In this document: positions 1-8,410 of the stretch, piece by piece
Layout of the letters: the number at the start of each line of letters is the position of its first letter
Position numbering within the stretch: position 1 is the stretch's first letter
Assembly: GCA_910584685.1 (NCBI GenBank)
Contig: CAJUAO010000006.1
Span: 62,001 to 126,000, forward strand
Length of the DNA stretch: 64,000 bases
From: an uncultured Lachnospiraceae bacterium
GTDB lineage: Bacteria; Bacillota; Clostridia; Lachnospirales; Lachnospiraceae
Reading direction: 5' to 3'
Notes under the pieces: generated by a model
Seen by the model: the letters and a program-made list of their open reading frames with translations, nothing else
Databases searched by the model: none
Told to the model about the DNA's origin: nothing
Made by a program: the position numbers and the translations under genes

Positions 1-10
1 ACTGTTTCAT
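1..10 (-). CDS. 5' end of a divergent gene (product unknown)
   Basis: Only three codons (M-K-Q) are in the window, read leftwards from the ATG at 10-8. An AAGGAG ribosome binding site (19-24, minus strand) sits at a normal distance, which supports a real start. It diverges from the rhamnose operon, where a regulator of AraC, DeoR or LacI type often sits, but that is a guess. The product cannot be identified. Confidence 0.55.
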
Positions 11-221
11 GTTTTTTTCTCCTTAAAATAGTTTATTTTCTCTGCTTTATGGCAGTACATTTGATTGAATATGCGAATGCCACAGGCTTAAAGGCAGAAA
101 ATATTTGTATTTTTGGTATGCTTAGTTCAGTCTATCATAATTACATATGCTTTTCAATAATAATATTATGCTATTATATTAAAGAATTTTTATAAAAAAA
201 TAAAATTTAACAGTAATATAT

Positions 222-250
222 TTGCTTTAATCAATTCTTTGTAATATACT
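222..250 (+). promoter_or_regulatory. Promoter of the rhamnose operon
   Basis: TTGCTT (222-227), a 17-bp spacer, then TATACT (245-250), about 60 bp before rhaB. The intergenic region 11-311 is very AT-rich and otherwise shows only the divergent start at its left end. I could not identify a regulator site. Confidence 0.6.
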
Positions 251-311
251 ATACGTAGTTTCAATGAGGGTGAATTTATTGTATAAGTAAGGAATACATA
301 AAGGAGGAAAA

Positions 312-1715
312 ATGGATTATTATTTGGCAGTGGATATTGGCGCCTCAGGAGGCAGGCATATACTTGGATGGCTTGAAAACGGCATATTAAAGACAGAGGA
401 AATATACCGCTTTGACAATGGGATGGAAAAAAGGGACGGACATCTTATCTGGAACATAGAAAACTTATATAATAACATAATAGCCGGAATGAAAAAATGC
501 AGACAGATAGGAAAAACTCCTGCATATATGGGTATAGATACATGGGCTGTAGATTATGTACTGCTGGATAGGGATGATAAGGCGCTTGGAGTTCCATACG
601 CATACAGAGACCATAGAACGGCCGGTATGGATAAGGTTGTATATGCAAAGGAATCTCAGGAGGAGCTATACAAAAGGACAGGTATACAAAAGCAGATATT
701 TAACACTATATTTCAGCTTATGGCGCACAAGAAAAAGGAGCCGGATATTTTAGGCAGGGCAGAGCATATGCTTATGATACCTGATTATCTGAATTTCCTT
801 CTCACAGGAGTAAAGCATACAGAATATACAAATGCCACTACAACAGGGCTTGTGGCAGCAAAGTCAGGAGACTGGGATTTAGAGCTTACGGACAGGCTTG
901 GTTTTCCAAGAAGGATATTTAAACCAATAGTAAAGCCGGGAACAAGAGTAGGAAGCCTTAGACAGTACATAGCAGATGAGATAGGATATAATCTTTCAGT
1001 AATGCTTCCTGCTACCCATGATACTGCATCGGCAGTTCTTTCAGTTCCATATGATGAAGACGGAATATATATTAGCTCCGGCACATGGTCATTAATGGGA
1101 ATTGAGTGTAAGGAGGCGGACTGCGGACTGTTGTCACAAAATAAAAACATTACAAACGAAGGGGGCTTTGGCGATACCTTCAGATATCTTAAAAACATAA
1201 TGGGACTGTGGATGATACAGTCTGTGAGAAATGAGCTTGGAAGAAAATATTCCTTTGGCGAGCTGTGCAATATGGCAGAAGAGGAAAAGGACTTTCCTGA
1301 ATTTGTGGATGTAAATGATGAAAGCTTTTTGTCGCCTGACAGCATGACAGAGGCGATAAGGGAATATTGCAGAAAAAAACATTCGGATAATCTTCCTGAA
1401 ACGCCGGGACAGCTTGCAAAAACTATATATCACAGTCTTAGTATTTCATATAGAGACACGGTAATGGAGTTTGAGGAACTGACCGGAAAAATATATCATT
1501 CAATATATATAGTGGGAGGAGGCTGTAATGCTGACTATTTAAACAGACTTACAGCTAAAGCCACGGGAAAGAATGTATATGCAGGCCCCACAGAAGCCAC
1601 AGCCATTGGAAATATAATGGCCCAGATGATAGGCTCGGGGCTTGTAAAAAATAAGGCTGAGGGCAGAAGGATAATTTATAATTCTACTGATATAAGAAAA
1701 TATTTGCCAAATTAA
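312..1715 (+). CDS. rhaB: Rhamnulokinase
   Basis: Phosphorylates L-rhamnulose with ATP to L-rhamnulose-1-phosphate in the cytoplasm, the second step of rhamnose catabolism. The 467-residue protein has the FGGY sugar-kinase layout: an N-terminal phosphate-binding motif (DIGASGGRH near residue 8), the substrate-domain motif DTWAVDYVLLD near residue 78, and a C-terminal glycine-rich adenosine motif (YIVGGGCNADYLNRL near residue 400). Length is close to E. coli RhaB. The start follows an AAGGAGG site by a normal spacer. First gene of rhaBADM; rhaA begins 25 bp downstream. No rhamnose transporter or lactaldehyde reductase is in the window. Confidence 0.95.
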   Translation: MDYYLAVDIGASGGRHILGWLENGILKTEEIYRFDNGMEKRDGHLIWNIENLYNNIIAGMKKCRQIGKTPAYMGIDTWAVDYVLLDRDDKALGVPYAYRDHRTAGMDKVVYAKESQEELYKRTGIQKQIFNTIFQLMAHKKKEPDILGRAEHMLMIPDYLNFLLTGVKHTEYTNATTTGLVAAKSGDWDLELTDRLGFPRRIFKPIVKPGTRVGSLRQYIADEIGYNLSVMLPATHDTASAVLSVPYDEDGIYISSGTWSLMGIECKEADCGLLSQNKNITNEGGFGDTFRYLKNIMGLWMIQSVRNELGRKYSFGELCNMAEEEKDFPEFVDVNDESFLSPDSMTEAIREYCRKKHSDNLPETPGQLAKTIYHSLSISYRDTVMEFEELTGKIYHSIYIVGGGCNADYLNRLTAKATGKNVYAGPTEATAIGNIMAQMIGSGLVKNKAEGRRIIYNSTDIRKYLPN

Positions 1716-1740
1716 TAAAATAAAAATTAAGGAGAGAAAA

Positions 1741-2991
1741 ATGAATATATTGGAACGCTATAAGCAGGCAAAGGAAATTTATAAAAAAATGGGAGTTGAT
1801 ACTGATAAGGCTGTAGAAAGCCTTGAAAAGGTTTCTATTTCAATGCATTGCTGGCAGGGTGACGACGTTTGCGGCTTTGACAATAAGGGTGAGCTTACAG
1901 GGGGGATACAGACTACCGGCAACTATCCGGGAAAGGCCTCCAATCCATGGGAGCTTATGGAAGATATAGACATGGCAATGAAGCTTATACCGGGAAAGCA
2001 CAAAATAAACCTTCATGCAAGCTATGCTATTTTTGAGGATGGGGAGTGGGCAGACAGGGACAAGCTTATGCCGGAGCATTTCAAAAAATGGGTTGGGTTT
2101 GCAAAGGAGAGAGGACTGGGTATAGACTTTAATCCTACCTTCTTTTCACATCCAAAGGCGGAGCAGTTCACCCTTTCAAGCATGGACGAGGATATAAGGA
2201 ATTTTTGGATAGAGCATGGCAGGGCGTGTATAAGAATATCGGAATATTTTGCTACGGAGCTGTCTATTCCCTGTGTTATGAATATATGGATACCTGACGG
2301 ACTTAAGGATGTTCCTGCGGACAGGCTTGGTCCAAGAGCAAGATTTAAGGATTCTCTTGATAAAATACTTTCACAGCCTTATGATAAAAGCAAGGTATAT
2401 GTGGCGCTTGAATCAAAGGTATTTGGAATAGGCATGGAGTCATATACCGTAGGCTCAAGCGAGTTCTGCATAAATTATGCGGCAAACAACGGTATATTAA
2501 GCCTTATGGATAACGGACATTATCATCCTACTGAGGTGGTGTCGGACAAGATACCGTCTATGCTTTTATTTAATGACAAAATAGCCCTTCATGTTACAAG
2601 AGGCGTAAGATGGGACAGCGACCACGTGGTGCTTTATGACGACGAGACAAAGGAGATAGCAAAGGAAATAGTGAGAAATAATGCTTTGGACAGAGTCTTT
2701 ATAGCCCTTGACTATTTTGATGCAAGCATTAACCGTATTTCGGCGTGGGTTGTTGGAATGAGAAATATGCAGAAGGCTTTGTTAAGCGCATTGCTTACGC
2801 CGAACGAGGAGTTTAAGAGGCTTCAGGATACAGGCAATACAACAAGGCTTATGGCTTATACGGAGGAGCTTAAAACATATCCGCTGGGTGACGTTTGGAA
2901 TTATTTTTGCGAAAAAAATGGTGTTCCCGTTGGAACAGACTGGTTTGAGCAGGTTGAAAAATATGAGAAGGATGTATTATTAAGCAGGTAA
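1741..2991 (+). CDS. rhaA: L-rhamnose isomerase
   Basis: Interconverts L-rhamnose and L-rhamnulose with a divalent metal; TIM-barrel, cytoplasmic. The 416-residue protein matches the usual length (about 419). It carries family segments rich in metal ligands, including MDNGHYHPTEVV and RWDSDHVV in the C-terminal half, and the N-terminal SMHCWQGDDV. It lies between rhaB (25 bp gap) and rhaD, with a GGAGAG ribosome binding site. Operon context and sequence agree, so the call is firm. Confidence 0.96.
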   Translation: MNILERYKQAKEIYKKMGVDTDKAVESLEKVSISMHCWQGDDVCGFDNKGELTGGIQTTGNYPGKASNPWELMEDIDMAMKLIPGKHKINLHASYAIFEDGEWADRDKLMPEHFKKWVGFAKERGLGIDFNPTFFSHPKAEQFTLSSMDEDIRNFWIEHGRACIRISEYFATELSIPCVMNIWIPDGLKDVPADRLGPRARFKDSLDKILSQPYDKSKVYVALESKVFGIGMESYTVGSSEFCINYAANNGILSLMDNGHYHPTEVVSDKIPSMLLFNDKIALHVTRGVRWDSDHVVLYDDETKEIAKEIVRNNALDRVFIALDYFDASINRISAWVVGMRNMQKALLSALLTPNEEFKRLQDTGNTTRLMAYTEELKTYPLGDVWNYFCEKNGVPVGTDWFEQVEKYEKDVLLSR

Positions 2992-2998
2992 AATTTTT

Positions 2999-3082
2999 AA
3001 TTGCAGGCTTGCGTCAGCGCGGCGTCAGCAAGCTTGTTAGCGCGTCAGCGCTTTATTAACATAAAGCCGTGCAGAGATGAGG
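2999..3082 (+). repeat. Dispersed structured repeat R1, copy a
   Basis: A GC-rich block between rhaA and rhaD. Its ends match copy b at 58395-58493: AATTGCAGGCTTGCGTC on the left, ATAAAGCC-R-TGCAGA-R-ATGAGG on the right. The ends are near-inverted (TGCAGGCTT against AAGCCGTGCA). An inner stem GCTTGC/GCAAGC is visible at 3008-3033. The right end supplies the GAGG of the rhaD ribosome binding site. Confidence 0.7.
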
Positions 3083-3088
3083 AGAAAA

Positions 3089-3964
3089 ATGAAGGTTTTA
3101 GATGCAGAATTTGTACAGGGATTTATAAGAATGGCTTATGACGGCTTTTTGCAGGGCTGGCATGAGAGAAACGGAGGTAATCTTACATACAGGATAAAGC
3201 CTAATGAGGTCAGGAGTGTAAGAGAGCATTTTAAAGCTGACAGGGAATTTACGCCTATTGGAACAAGCGTTAAAAAGCTTGCAGGAGAATTTTTTCTTGT
3301 TACAGGCTCAGGAAAGTATTTTAGAAATGTGGTGGTTAATCCAAAGGAGGCTATAGGTATTATAGAGATAGATGAGCTTGGAGAAAATTACCGCATAGTA
3401 TGGGGATTAAAAAACGATGGAAAGCCAACCAGCGAGCTTCCAAGCCACCTTATGAATCATGAGGTTAAGATGGCGGTTACAAACGGAAAGCACAGAGTAA
3501 TATATCATTGTCACGCCACAAATGTAATTGCCCTTACCTTTGCGCTGCCTCTTAAGGATGAGATATTTACAAGGGAGCTTTGGGAGATGGCTACAGAGTG
3601 TCCCGTAGTATTTCCTGACGGCGTAGGCGTGGTGAAATGGATGGTTCCGGGAGGACGGGATATAGCGGTAGCGTCGTCAAAGCTTATGAAAAAATATGAC
3701 GTTATTATATGGGCTCATCACGGCATATTCTGTTCAGGCGAGGACTTTGATTTGACCTTCGGGCTGGCTCATACAGTTGAAAAGGCGGCGGAAATTCTTG
3801 TAAAAATGCTGTCAATGAGACCTGATAAGCTACAGACCATAGAGCCTGATGATTTCAGGGCATTGGCAAAGGATTTTAACGTAAAGCTGCCGGAAAGGTT
3901 TTTATATGAGAAGGAAGCGGGAGCCGTGGGAAAGAAGAAGGCGGCAAAATCAAAAAATAAGTGA
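3089..3964 (+). CDS. rhaD: Rhamnulose-1-phosphate aldolase
   Basis: Zinc-dependent class II aldolase that cleaves L-rhamnulose-1-phosphate to dihydroxyacetone phosphate and L-lactaldehyde. Zinc-ligand histidines are visible at H140 and H142 (YHCHATN) and H211 (AHHGIF); the active-site glutamate lies in KPTSELPSH. The ATG at 3089 is preferred over the one at 3077 because GAGGAG sits just before it. The upstream spacer is repeat R1, so this gene's translation signal is partly made by the repeat. The 291-residue product exceeds E. coli RhaD (274), mainly through a lysine-rich tail (GKKKAAKSKNK). Confidence 0.95.
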   Translation: MKVLDAEFVQGFIRMAYDGFLQGWHERNGGNLTYRIKPNEVRSVREHFKADREFTPIGTSVKKLAGEFFLVTGSGKYFRNVVVNPKEAIGIIEIDELGENYRIVWGLKNDGKPTSELPSHLMNHEVKMAVTNGKHRVIYHCHATNVIALTFALPLKDEIFTRELWEMATECPVVFPDGVGVVKWMVPGGRDIAVASSKLMKKYDVIIWAHHGIFCSGEDFDLTFGLAHTVEKAAEILVKMLSMRPDKLQTIEPDDFRALAKDFNVKLPERFLYEKEAGAVGKKKAAKSKNK

Positions 3965-4004
3965 TAATATTTAAACAGGCAATAAACTGAAAGGTGGCAG
4001 AAAT

Positions 4005-4316
4005 ATGAGAAAAGGCTTTAAAATGAAGCTCTATGAGGGAATGGCGGCAGAATACGAAAAAAGACATAATGAGCTGTGGGATGAGATGAAGGATATGATA
4101 CATGAATATGGAGGAAGTAATTATACCATATTTCTTGATAAGGAGACTAATGTGCTTTACGGCTATATAGAGATAGAGGACAGGGAGAAGTGGGATTCAT
4201 CGGCGGACACGGCTATATGCAGGAGATGGTGGGATTTCATGGCAGACATAATGGAGACAAATGAGGATAACAGTCCTGTGTCGGTGGATTTGGCCGAGGT
4301 GTTCCATTTGGAGTAA
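4005..4316 (+). CDS. rhaM: L-rhamnose mutarotase
   Basis: Interconverts alpha and beta anomers of L-rhamnose, supplying the form used by the isomerase. At 103 residues it is the usual family length (about 104). The YEKRHNELW segment holds the conserved Tyr and His of the active site, and the tryptophan pair in CRRWWDFM fits the family. An AAAGGTGG site precedes the start. Last gene of the rhamnose operon, 40 bp after rhaD and followed by a terminator at 4417. Confidence 0.92.
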   Translation: MRKGFKMKLYEGMAAEYEKRHNELWDEMKDMIHEYGGSNYTIFLDKETNVLYGYIEIEDREKWDSSADTAICRRWWDFMADIMETNEDNSPVSVDLAEVFHLE

Positions 4317-4416
4317 ACATGATGATATGCCACGTAAAAAATATATTGAAAGAAATTCCGGAAATGAATTGATTTTGGAGCAGCTCTTTAATAATGCCGG
4401 ATTGAGAGCATAATAT

Positions 4417-4451
4417 AAAGGAGACTGTCGCAGTGCGGCAGCCTCCTTTTT
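4417..4451 (+). terminator. Intrinsic terminator after rhaM
   Basis: AAAGGAG (4417-4423) pairs with CTCCTTT (4443-4449), with further inner pairs CTG/CAG, followed by a T-run. The left arm begins with A residues, so it could also serve the converging pepF transcript. 4317-4416 holds no supportable gene. Confidence 0.85.
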
Positions 4452-4481
4452 TAATATTAAATTCCATCATGGAAGCTTCAT

Positions 4482-6284
4482 CTACTCATCCAACAGCTTT
4501 TCCATTTCATCAATTATCTCCCCAAAAACATTGAGAGCATCTTCGATAGGCTTAGCGGTAGAAAGGTCTACCCCGGCTATCTTAAGAAGCTCAACAGGAG
4601 CCTTAGAGCAGCCGCCCTTAAGGAACTCCTTATACCTTTCCACAGCAGGAGCGCCCTCCTTAAGAATATTTCTTGCTATGGAAACAGAGGCAGAGAATGA
4701 CGTAGCATACTGATACACATAGAAATTGTAGTAAAAATGAGGAATCCTTGCCCACTCATATGCAATTTCATCATCTGAAACCATATCGTCTCCATAATAT
4801 TTTTTATTAAGCTCAAGGTAAAGAGAGCTTAATGCGTCGGCAGTAAGGGTTTCGCCAGCCTCCTGCATAGCGTTGGTACGCATTTCAAATTCTGCAAACT
4901 GTGTCTGGCGGTAAACAGTACCCTTGAAGCTGTCCATATAATGATTGAGAAGATACGCTCTCTCCTTCTTATCCTCAGTATTCTTTAAAAGATACTCCAT
5001 AAGAAGAATTTCATTACATGTAGATGCTACCTCAGCCACGAAAATCTTATACTGGGAATATATAAACGGCTGGCTGCTGTTTGAATAGTATGAGTGAATT
5101 GCATGTCCCATTTCATGGGCCAGTGTAAACATCTCATCAAGGCTGTTATTGTAATTCATAAGCACATAAGGATGTGTTCCGAAAGCGCCGGCAGAGTATG
5201 CGCCGCTTGTCTTTCCCGCATTTTCATATACGTCAATCCATCTGTTAGAAAAGCCCTCCTTAAGTATTTCAAGGTAATCCTCTCCAAGAGGAGCTAACGC
5301 CTTAAGAATAGTAGCCTTAGCCTCATCAAAAGGAATTTCCTTAGCCACGTCGGCAATCATAGGAGTGTAAGCGTCATACATGTGAAGCTCTGAAAGACCA
5401 AGGCATTTTTTTCTTAATGCAACATAGCGGTGAAATTTATCTAAATTGTTGTTTACAGTGTCTACAAGATTTTTATAAATTTCCGGAGACACGTTGTTTG
5501 CATCAACGGCAGCCTCCAAGGTATTATTGTATTTACGAGCCTTTGCATAAAACATAAGCTGTTTAACCTGTCCCTGGTAAAGGCTTGCGCTTGTATTGAT
5601 AAACTGCTTGTAAACAGAGTAAAGAGCCTTAAAGGCGTCCTCCCTTACGCGTCTGTCAGGAGATTCAAGGAAACGGATGTACCTTCCGTGGGTTATACGT
5701 ACCTTTTCACCGTTTGCATCAGTAATTTCAGGGAATACCATATCTGCATCGTTAAATATAGAAAAGGTGTCGCCGGCAGTCTGGCTCATCTCAGAAGACA
5801 TAGCCAAAAGCTTTTCAAGCTCGGCAGAAAGACTGTGAGCCTTAGTTCTCTGTATCTCCTCTATCTGCTTTCTGTACAATTCAAGCTCAGGAAGCTCCTT
5901 GAAAAATCCCTCTAAGGCAGCGCTGTCTGCGGCAAGTATCTCAGGCCTTATAAAAGCGGTTTTACTTATTACATCCGTATAGAGAGAAAAAACCTTTCCT
6001 GACATAGCCTGATGAGCATTATTGCTCTGGTCCTCGTCAAAGAGCCTTTGGGCATAATTAAAGGCAAGGTCAAGCTTCTCGCCTGCCTTAGCGTCATTTT
6101 CAAGAACTGCTAACAGGTTAGCTGCGCAGGCGGTAGTTTTTCCTTCGTATGAGGCAACAATATCTGTAATCCTTGAAATCTCCTTAAGGTCGGCCTCCCA
6201 TGCCTCCGCAGTTTCATACATATCCGCAAGGTTCCATGTGTCCTCAGGGTTAACCTCGCTTCTTTTTGGTAATTCTTTAGCCAT
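4482..6284 (-). CDS. pepF: Oligoendopeptidase F, M3B family
   Basis: Cytoplasmic zinc metallopeptidase that hydrolyses short peptides. The HEMGH zinc motif is at H390-E391-H394, and the third ligand region VAEVASTCNE follows about 30 residues later. At 600 residues it has the standard PepF length and the family N-terminal start (RSEVNPEDTWNLADMY). The ATG at 6284 is chosen because GGAGGA lies just upstream; the in-frame ATG four codons earlier overlaps that site. It is monocistronic, convergent with rhaM and divergent from pyrE. Confidence 0.95.
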   Translation of the reverse strand: MAKELPKRSEVNPEDTWNLADMYETAEAWEADLKEISRITDIVASYEGKTTACAANLLAVLENDAKAGEKLDLAFNYAQRLFDEDQSNNAHQAMSGKVFSLYTDVISKTAFIRPEILAADSAALEGFFKELPELELYRKQIEEIQRTKAHSLSAELEKLLAMSSEMSQTAGDTFSIFNDADMVFPEITDANGEKVRITHGRYIRFLESPDRRVREDAFKALYSVYKQFINTSASLYQGQVKQLMFYAKARKYNNTLEAAVDANNVSPEIYKNLVDTVNNNLDKFHRYVALRKKCLGLSELHMYDAYTPMIADVAKEIPFDEAKATILKALAPLGEDYLEILKEGFSNRWIDVYENAGKTSGAYSAGAFGTHPYVLMNYNNSLDEMFTLAHEMGHAIHSYYSNSSQPFIYSQYKIFVAEVASTCNEILLMEYLLKNTEDKKERAYLLNHYMDSFKGTVYRQTQFAEFEMRTNAMQEAGETLTADALSSLYLELNKKYYGDDMVSDDEIAYEWARIPHFYYNFYVYQYATSFSASVSIARNILKEGAPAVERYKEFLKGGCSKAPVELLKIAGVDLSTAKPIEDALNVFGEIIDEMEKLLDE

Positions 6285-6365
6285 AATATCCTCCATTTCT
6301 TTAGCTTAAGATGAATATTGATAAATATATCAAAGCTTCAAATTAAGCTGAATATATAATGTATA

Positions 6366-6394
6366 ATTTTAGTATTAAAATTAAAGTTTGTAAA
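6366..6394 (-). promoter_or_regulatory. Probable pepF promoter
   Basis: On the minus strand TTTACA (6394-6389), a 17-bp spacer, then TAAAAT (6371-6366). A 16-bp palindrome, TTGATA-aata-TATCAA (6318-6333), lies downstream in the pepF leader and could be an operator. Confidence 0.5.
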
Positions 6395-6418
6395 CACTAA
6401 ACAGAGGAAATAATATTA

Positions 6419-6447
6419 TTGAAAAACATAAAAATATATGGTACTAT
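6419..6447 (+). promoter_or_regulatory. Probable pyrE promoter
   Basis: TTGAAA (6419-6424), 17 bp, TACTAT (6442-6447). The leader to the pyrE start is short, with no PyrR-type attenuator hairpin visible. Confidence 0.55.
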
Positions 6448-6496
6448 GAAAGCAAAATAATTTATTCTTCGAAAAATTAAGGAGGATTAAGATAAA

Positions 6497-7183
6497 ATGG
6501 AACAATATAAGCAGGAGTTTATCGAGTTTATGGTAGACTGCGGAGTACTAAAGTTTGGTGAGTTTACATTAAAGAGCGGCAGAAAGTCACCGTTTTTTAT
6601 GAACGCAGGACTTTATGTTACAGGCAGACAGCTTAAGAAGCTTGGAGAATATTATGCAAAAGCAATACATGATAAATATGGTGAGGATTTTGATGTGCTT
6701 TTCGGTCCGGCATATAAGGGAATACCTCTTGCCGTTGCGACAGTAATGGCATTTTATGAGCTGTATGGCAGGGAAATACGATATTGCGCTAACAGAAAAG
6801 AGGCAAAGGACCACGGAGATGCAGGAATCCTTTTAGGAGGTCCTATAAAGGACGGAGACAGGGTGGTTATAATAGAGGATGTAACCACATCAGGAAAGTC
6901 TATAGAAGAAACCTTTCCTATAATAAAGGCACAGGGAAACGTGGAGATAATAGGCCTTATGGTGTCTCTTAACCGTATGGAAAGAGGAAAGGGAGACAAG
7001 AGCGCCCTATGGGAGATAAAGGAAACCTACGGTATTGATGCAAATGCAATAGTAACCATGGAAGAGGTTACAGAATGTCTGTATAATAAAGAGGTAAACG
7101 GCAAAATAGTAATAGATGACACTGTTAAGGCGGCTCTTGACAAATACTATGAGGAATATGGAGTAAAAAAAGAGTTGTCTTAA
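6497..7183 (+). CDS. pyrE: Orotate phosphoribosyltransferase
   Basis: Transfers the phosphoribosyl group of PRPP to orotate to make OMP in pyrimidine synthesis. The PRPP-binding signature is clear (VVIIEDVTTSGKSI, about residues 120-133). FTLKSGRKSPFFMNAG near the N-terminus and FGPAYKGIPLA are family segments. At 228 residues it is slightly longer than the E. coli enzyme (213). GGAGGA precedes the ATG by 10 bp. It stands apart from other pyr genes, with its own promoter. Confidence 0.95.
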   Translation: MEQYKQEFIEFMVDCGVLKFGEFTLKSGRKSPFFMNAGLYVTGRQLKKLGEYYAKAIHDKYGEDFDVLFGPAYKGIPLAVATVMAFYELYGREIRYCANRKEAKDHGDAGILLGGPIKDGDRVVIIEDVTTSGKSIEETFPIIKAQGNVEIIGLMVSLNRMERGKGDKSALWEIKETYGIDANAIVTMEEVTECLYNKEVNGKIVIDDTVKAALDKYYEEYGVKKELS

Positions 7184-7212
7184 GGCGGCTCTTATAAATT
7201 AATTTTTTAAAT

Positions 7213-7243
7213 TTGCAGAATCCATAGGAAAATTTCCTATAAT
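7213..7243 (+). promoter_or_regulatory. Promoter with overlapping palindrome
   Basis: TTGCAG (7213-7218) and TATAAT (7238-7243) are separated by 19 bp. The perfect palindrome ATAGGAAA-A-TTTCCTAT (7224-7240) fills the spacer and overlaps the -10 box, as expected of a repressor operator. It would drive the small membrane-protein genes that follow. Confidence 0.45.
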
Positions 7244-7278
7244 ATTAATATTATATAAAACAGAAAGGCGGTTTAAAA

Positions 7279-7431
7279 ATGGGAGAAAAGATATATAATC
7301 AGATGAAAAATTCGGGGGCAGGCTCTATTGCAATGGGTATATTATGTGTTGTTTTCGGACTTACCATCGGAATTATTTCAATAGTAAACGGAGCTAAATT
7401 AGTAAGAGGAAAGAAGTATATTTCATTTTAA
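7279..7431 (+). CDS. Small membrane protein, 50 aa
   Basis: A short gene with a good ribosome binding site (AAAGGCGG before the ATG). It encodes a soluble N-terminus (MGEKIYNQMKNSGAG), one hydrophobic helix at about residues 16-37, then a basic tail (KLVRGKKYISF). The VanZ-like gene begins 14 bp after its stop, so the two are probably co-transcribed. The function is unknown; the length and helix suggest a small membrane-associated accessory protein. Confidence 0.6.
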   Translation: MGEKIYNQMKNSGAGSIAMGILCVVFGLTIGIISIVNGAKLVRGKKYISF

Positions 7432-7445
7432 TCGGGGAGATAACA

Positions 7446-7913
7446 TTGAAAAAGGTTAATTATAAACGGCTAATTACTGTTAGCCGTTTGTTATTTTTAT
7501 TTTATATTTTTTTTGTGCTTTACTTTTTGCTTTTTGCAGAAAGCTTTGGAAGAACAGAGGTAAGGAGGGAGTATTCCTACAATCTTACCTTATTCAAGGA
7601 GATAAAGAGATATTTAGAGTGGGCGGAGACGTCGGACCTTGGCTTTAAAATGATGCTTTTAAACATCTGGGGCAATATAATATGCTTTTTGCCCTTTGGA
7701 TTTTTTGTTCCGGTACAGTTTAAGAAAATGAGACACGGAATATCCACAGCCATAGCAACCTTTGTTTTTTCCCTTTTAGTTGAGAGCTTTCAGCTTGTAT
7801 TTAAAATTGGAAGCTTTGATGTAGACGACATTATGCTAAATACTCTGGGAGGAATATTAGGGTACATAATGTATATGATTTTAAAGAAAATTATTTCAAA
7901 AAGGTCTGTTTAG
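7446..7913 (+). CDS. VanZ-family membrane protein
   Basis: 155-residue integral membrane protein with the VanZ pattern: an N-terminal helix, then LNIWGNIICFLPFGFFVP, ESFQLVFKIGSFDVDDIMLNTLGG and a final helix. VanZ relatives are linked to low-level teicoplanin resistance and envelope functions, but most are uncharacterised. The start is TTG at 7446, with a GGGGAGA site 5 bp upstream; no ATG is better placed. It lies in a run of small membrane genes (7279-8328). Confidence 0.8.
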   Translation: MKKVNYKRLITVSRLLFLFYIFFVLYFLLFAESFGRTEVRREYSYNLTLFKEIKRYLEWAETSDLGFKMMLLNIWGNIICFLPFGFFVPVQFKKMRHGISTAIATFVFSLLVESFQLVFKIGSFDVDDIMLNTLGGILGYIMYMILKKIISKRSV

Positions 7914-7935
7914 TTAAGCAGAAACGGGAGGAAAA

Positions 7936-8328
7936 ATGGATAATGATAATAATACAGAAAGTACCGGTATAAGGGAAAATGGCATAAAAGAAATAAATTT
8001 GAATGAAAAAGGGTTTTTTAAGAAGAAATCCTATAAGTTTACAAACAAGAAGCAGTCAGTAAGAGGAATTATATCTACCATATACTTAGTGCTGGCGCTG
8101 GGGCTTGTGGTATATGCAATTGTTTTATCCTTCAATGCAAAAGGAAATGCAGGAGTGGAGATAGGAGCCTTAGGCATGGAGGCTCTTTTGGTGTCTGCCG
8201 CGGGAATTGCCATGGGAGTGTACGGCTTTAAGGAGGAGGATGTGTTTTTAAGGTTTCCGTGGATAGGAACAGTAGGAAATACAATAGTATGCCTGTTTCT
8301 CCTTGGAACAGTTTTAGTTGGAATATAA
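7936..8328 (+). CDS. Membrane protein, possibly DUF6142-like
   Basis: 130 residues. A polar N-terminus of about 45 residues ends in basic FKKKSYKFTNKKQS, followed by three hydrophobic segments (about residues 45-65, 75-95, 108-128). The layout resembles small Lachnospiraceae proteins grouped as DUF6142; I am unsure of that assignment and no function is known. A GGAGG site precedes the ATG, 22 bp after the VanZ-like gene, consistent with one operon. Confidence 0.65.
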   Translation: MDNDNNTESTGIRENGIKEINLNEKGFFKKKSYKFTNKKQSVRGIISTIYLVLALGLVVYAIVLSFNAKGNAGVEIGALGMEALLVSAAGIAMGVYGFKEEDVFLRFPWIGTVGNTIVCLFLLGTVLVGI

Positions 8329-8410
8329 ATTTATATTTGGGAGTCATTGCAGCTAATGTCTGCTGTATGCATGGTTATTAGCATTAAATTTAACTGAAAG
8401 GAACGAGGAA

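Noticed and set aside
785..1345. 186-codon open frame on the minus strand within rhaB
   Set aside because: It is fully inside a clear kinase gene, has no ribosome binding site, and its composition is that of a reverse-frame shadow.
4320..4373. 17-codon frame after rhaM
   Set aside because: No ribosome binding site and no recognisable content; it lies in the 3' untranslated region before the terminator.
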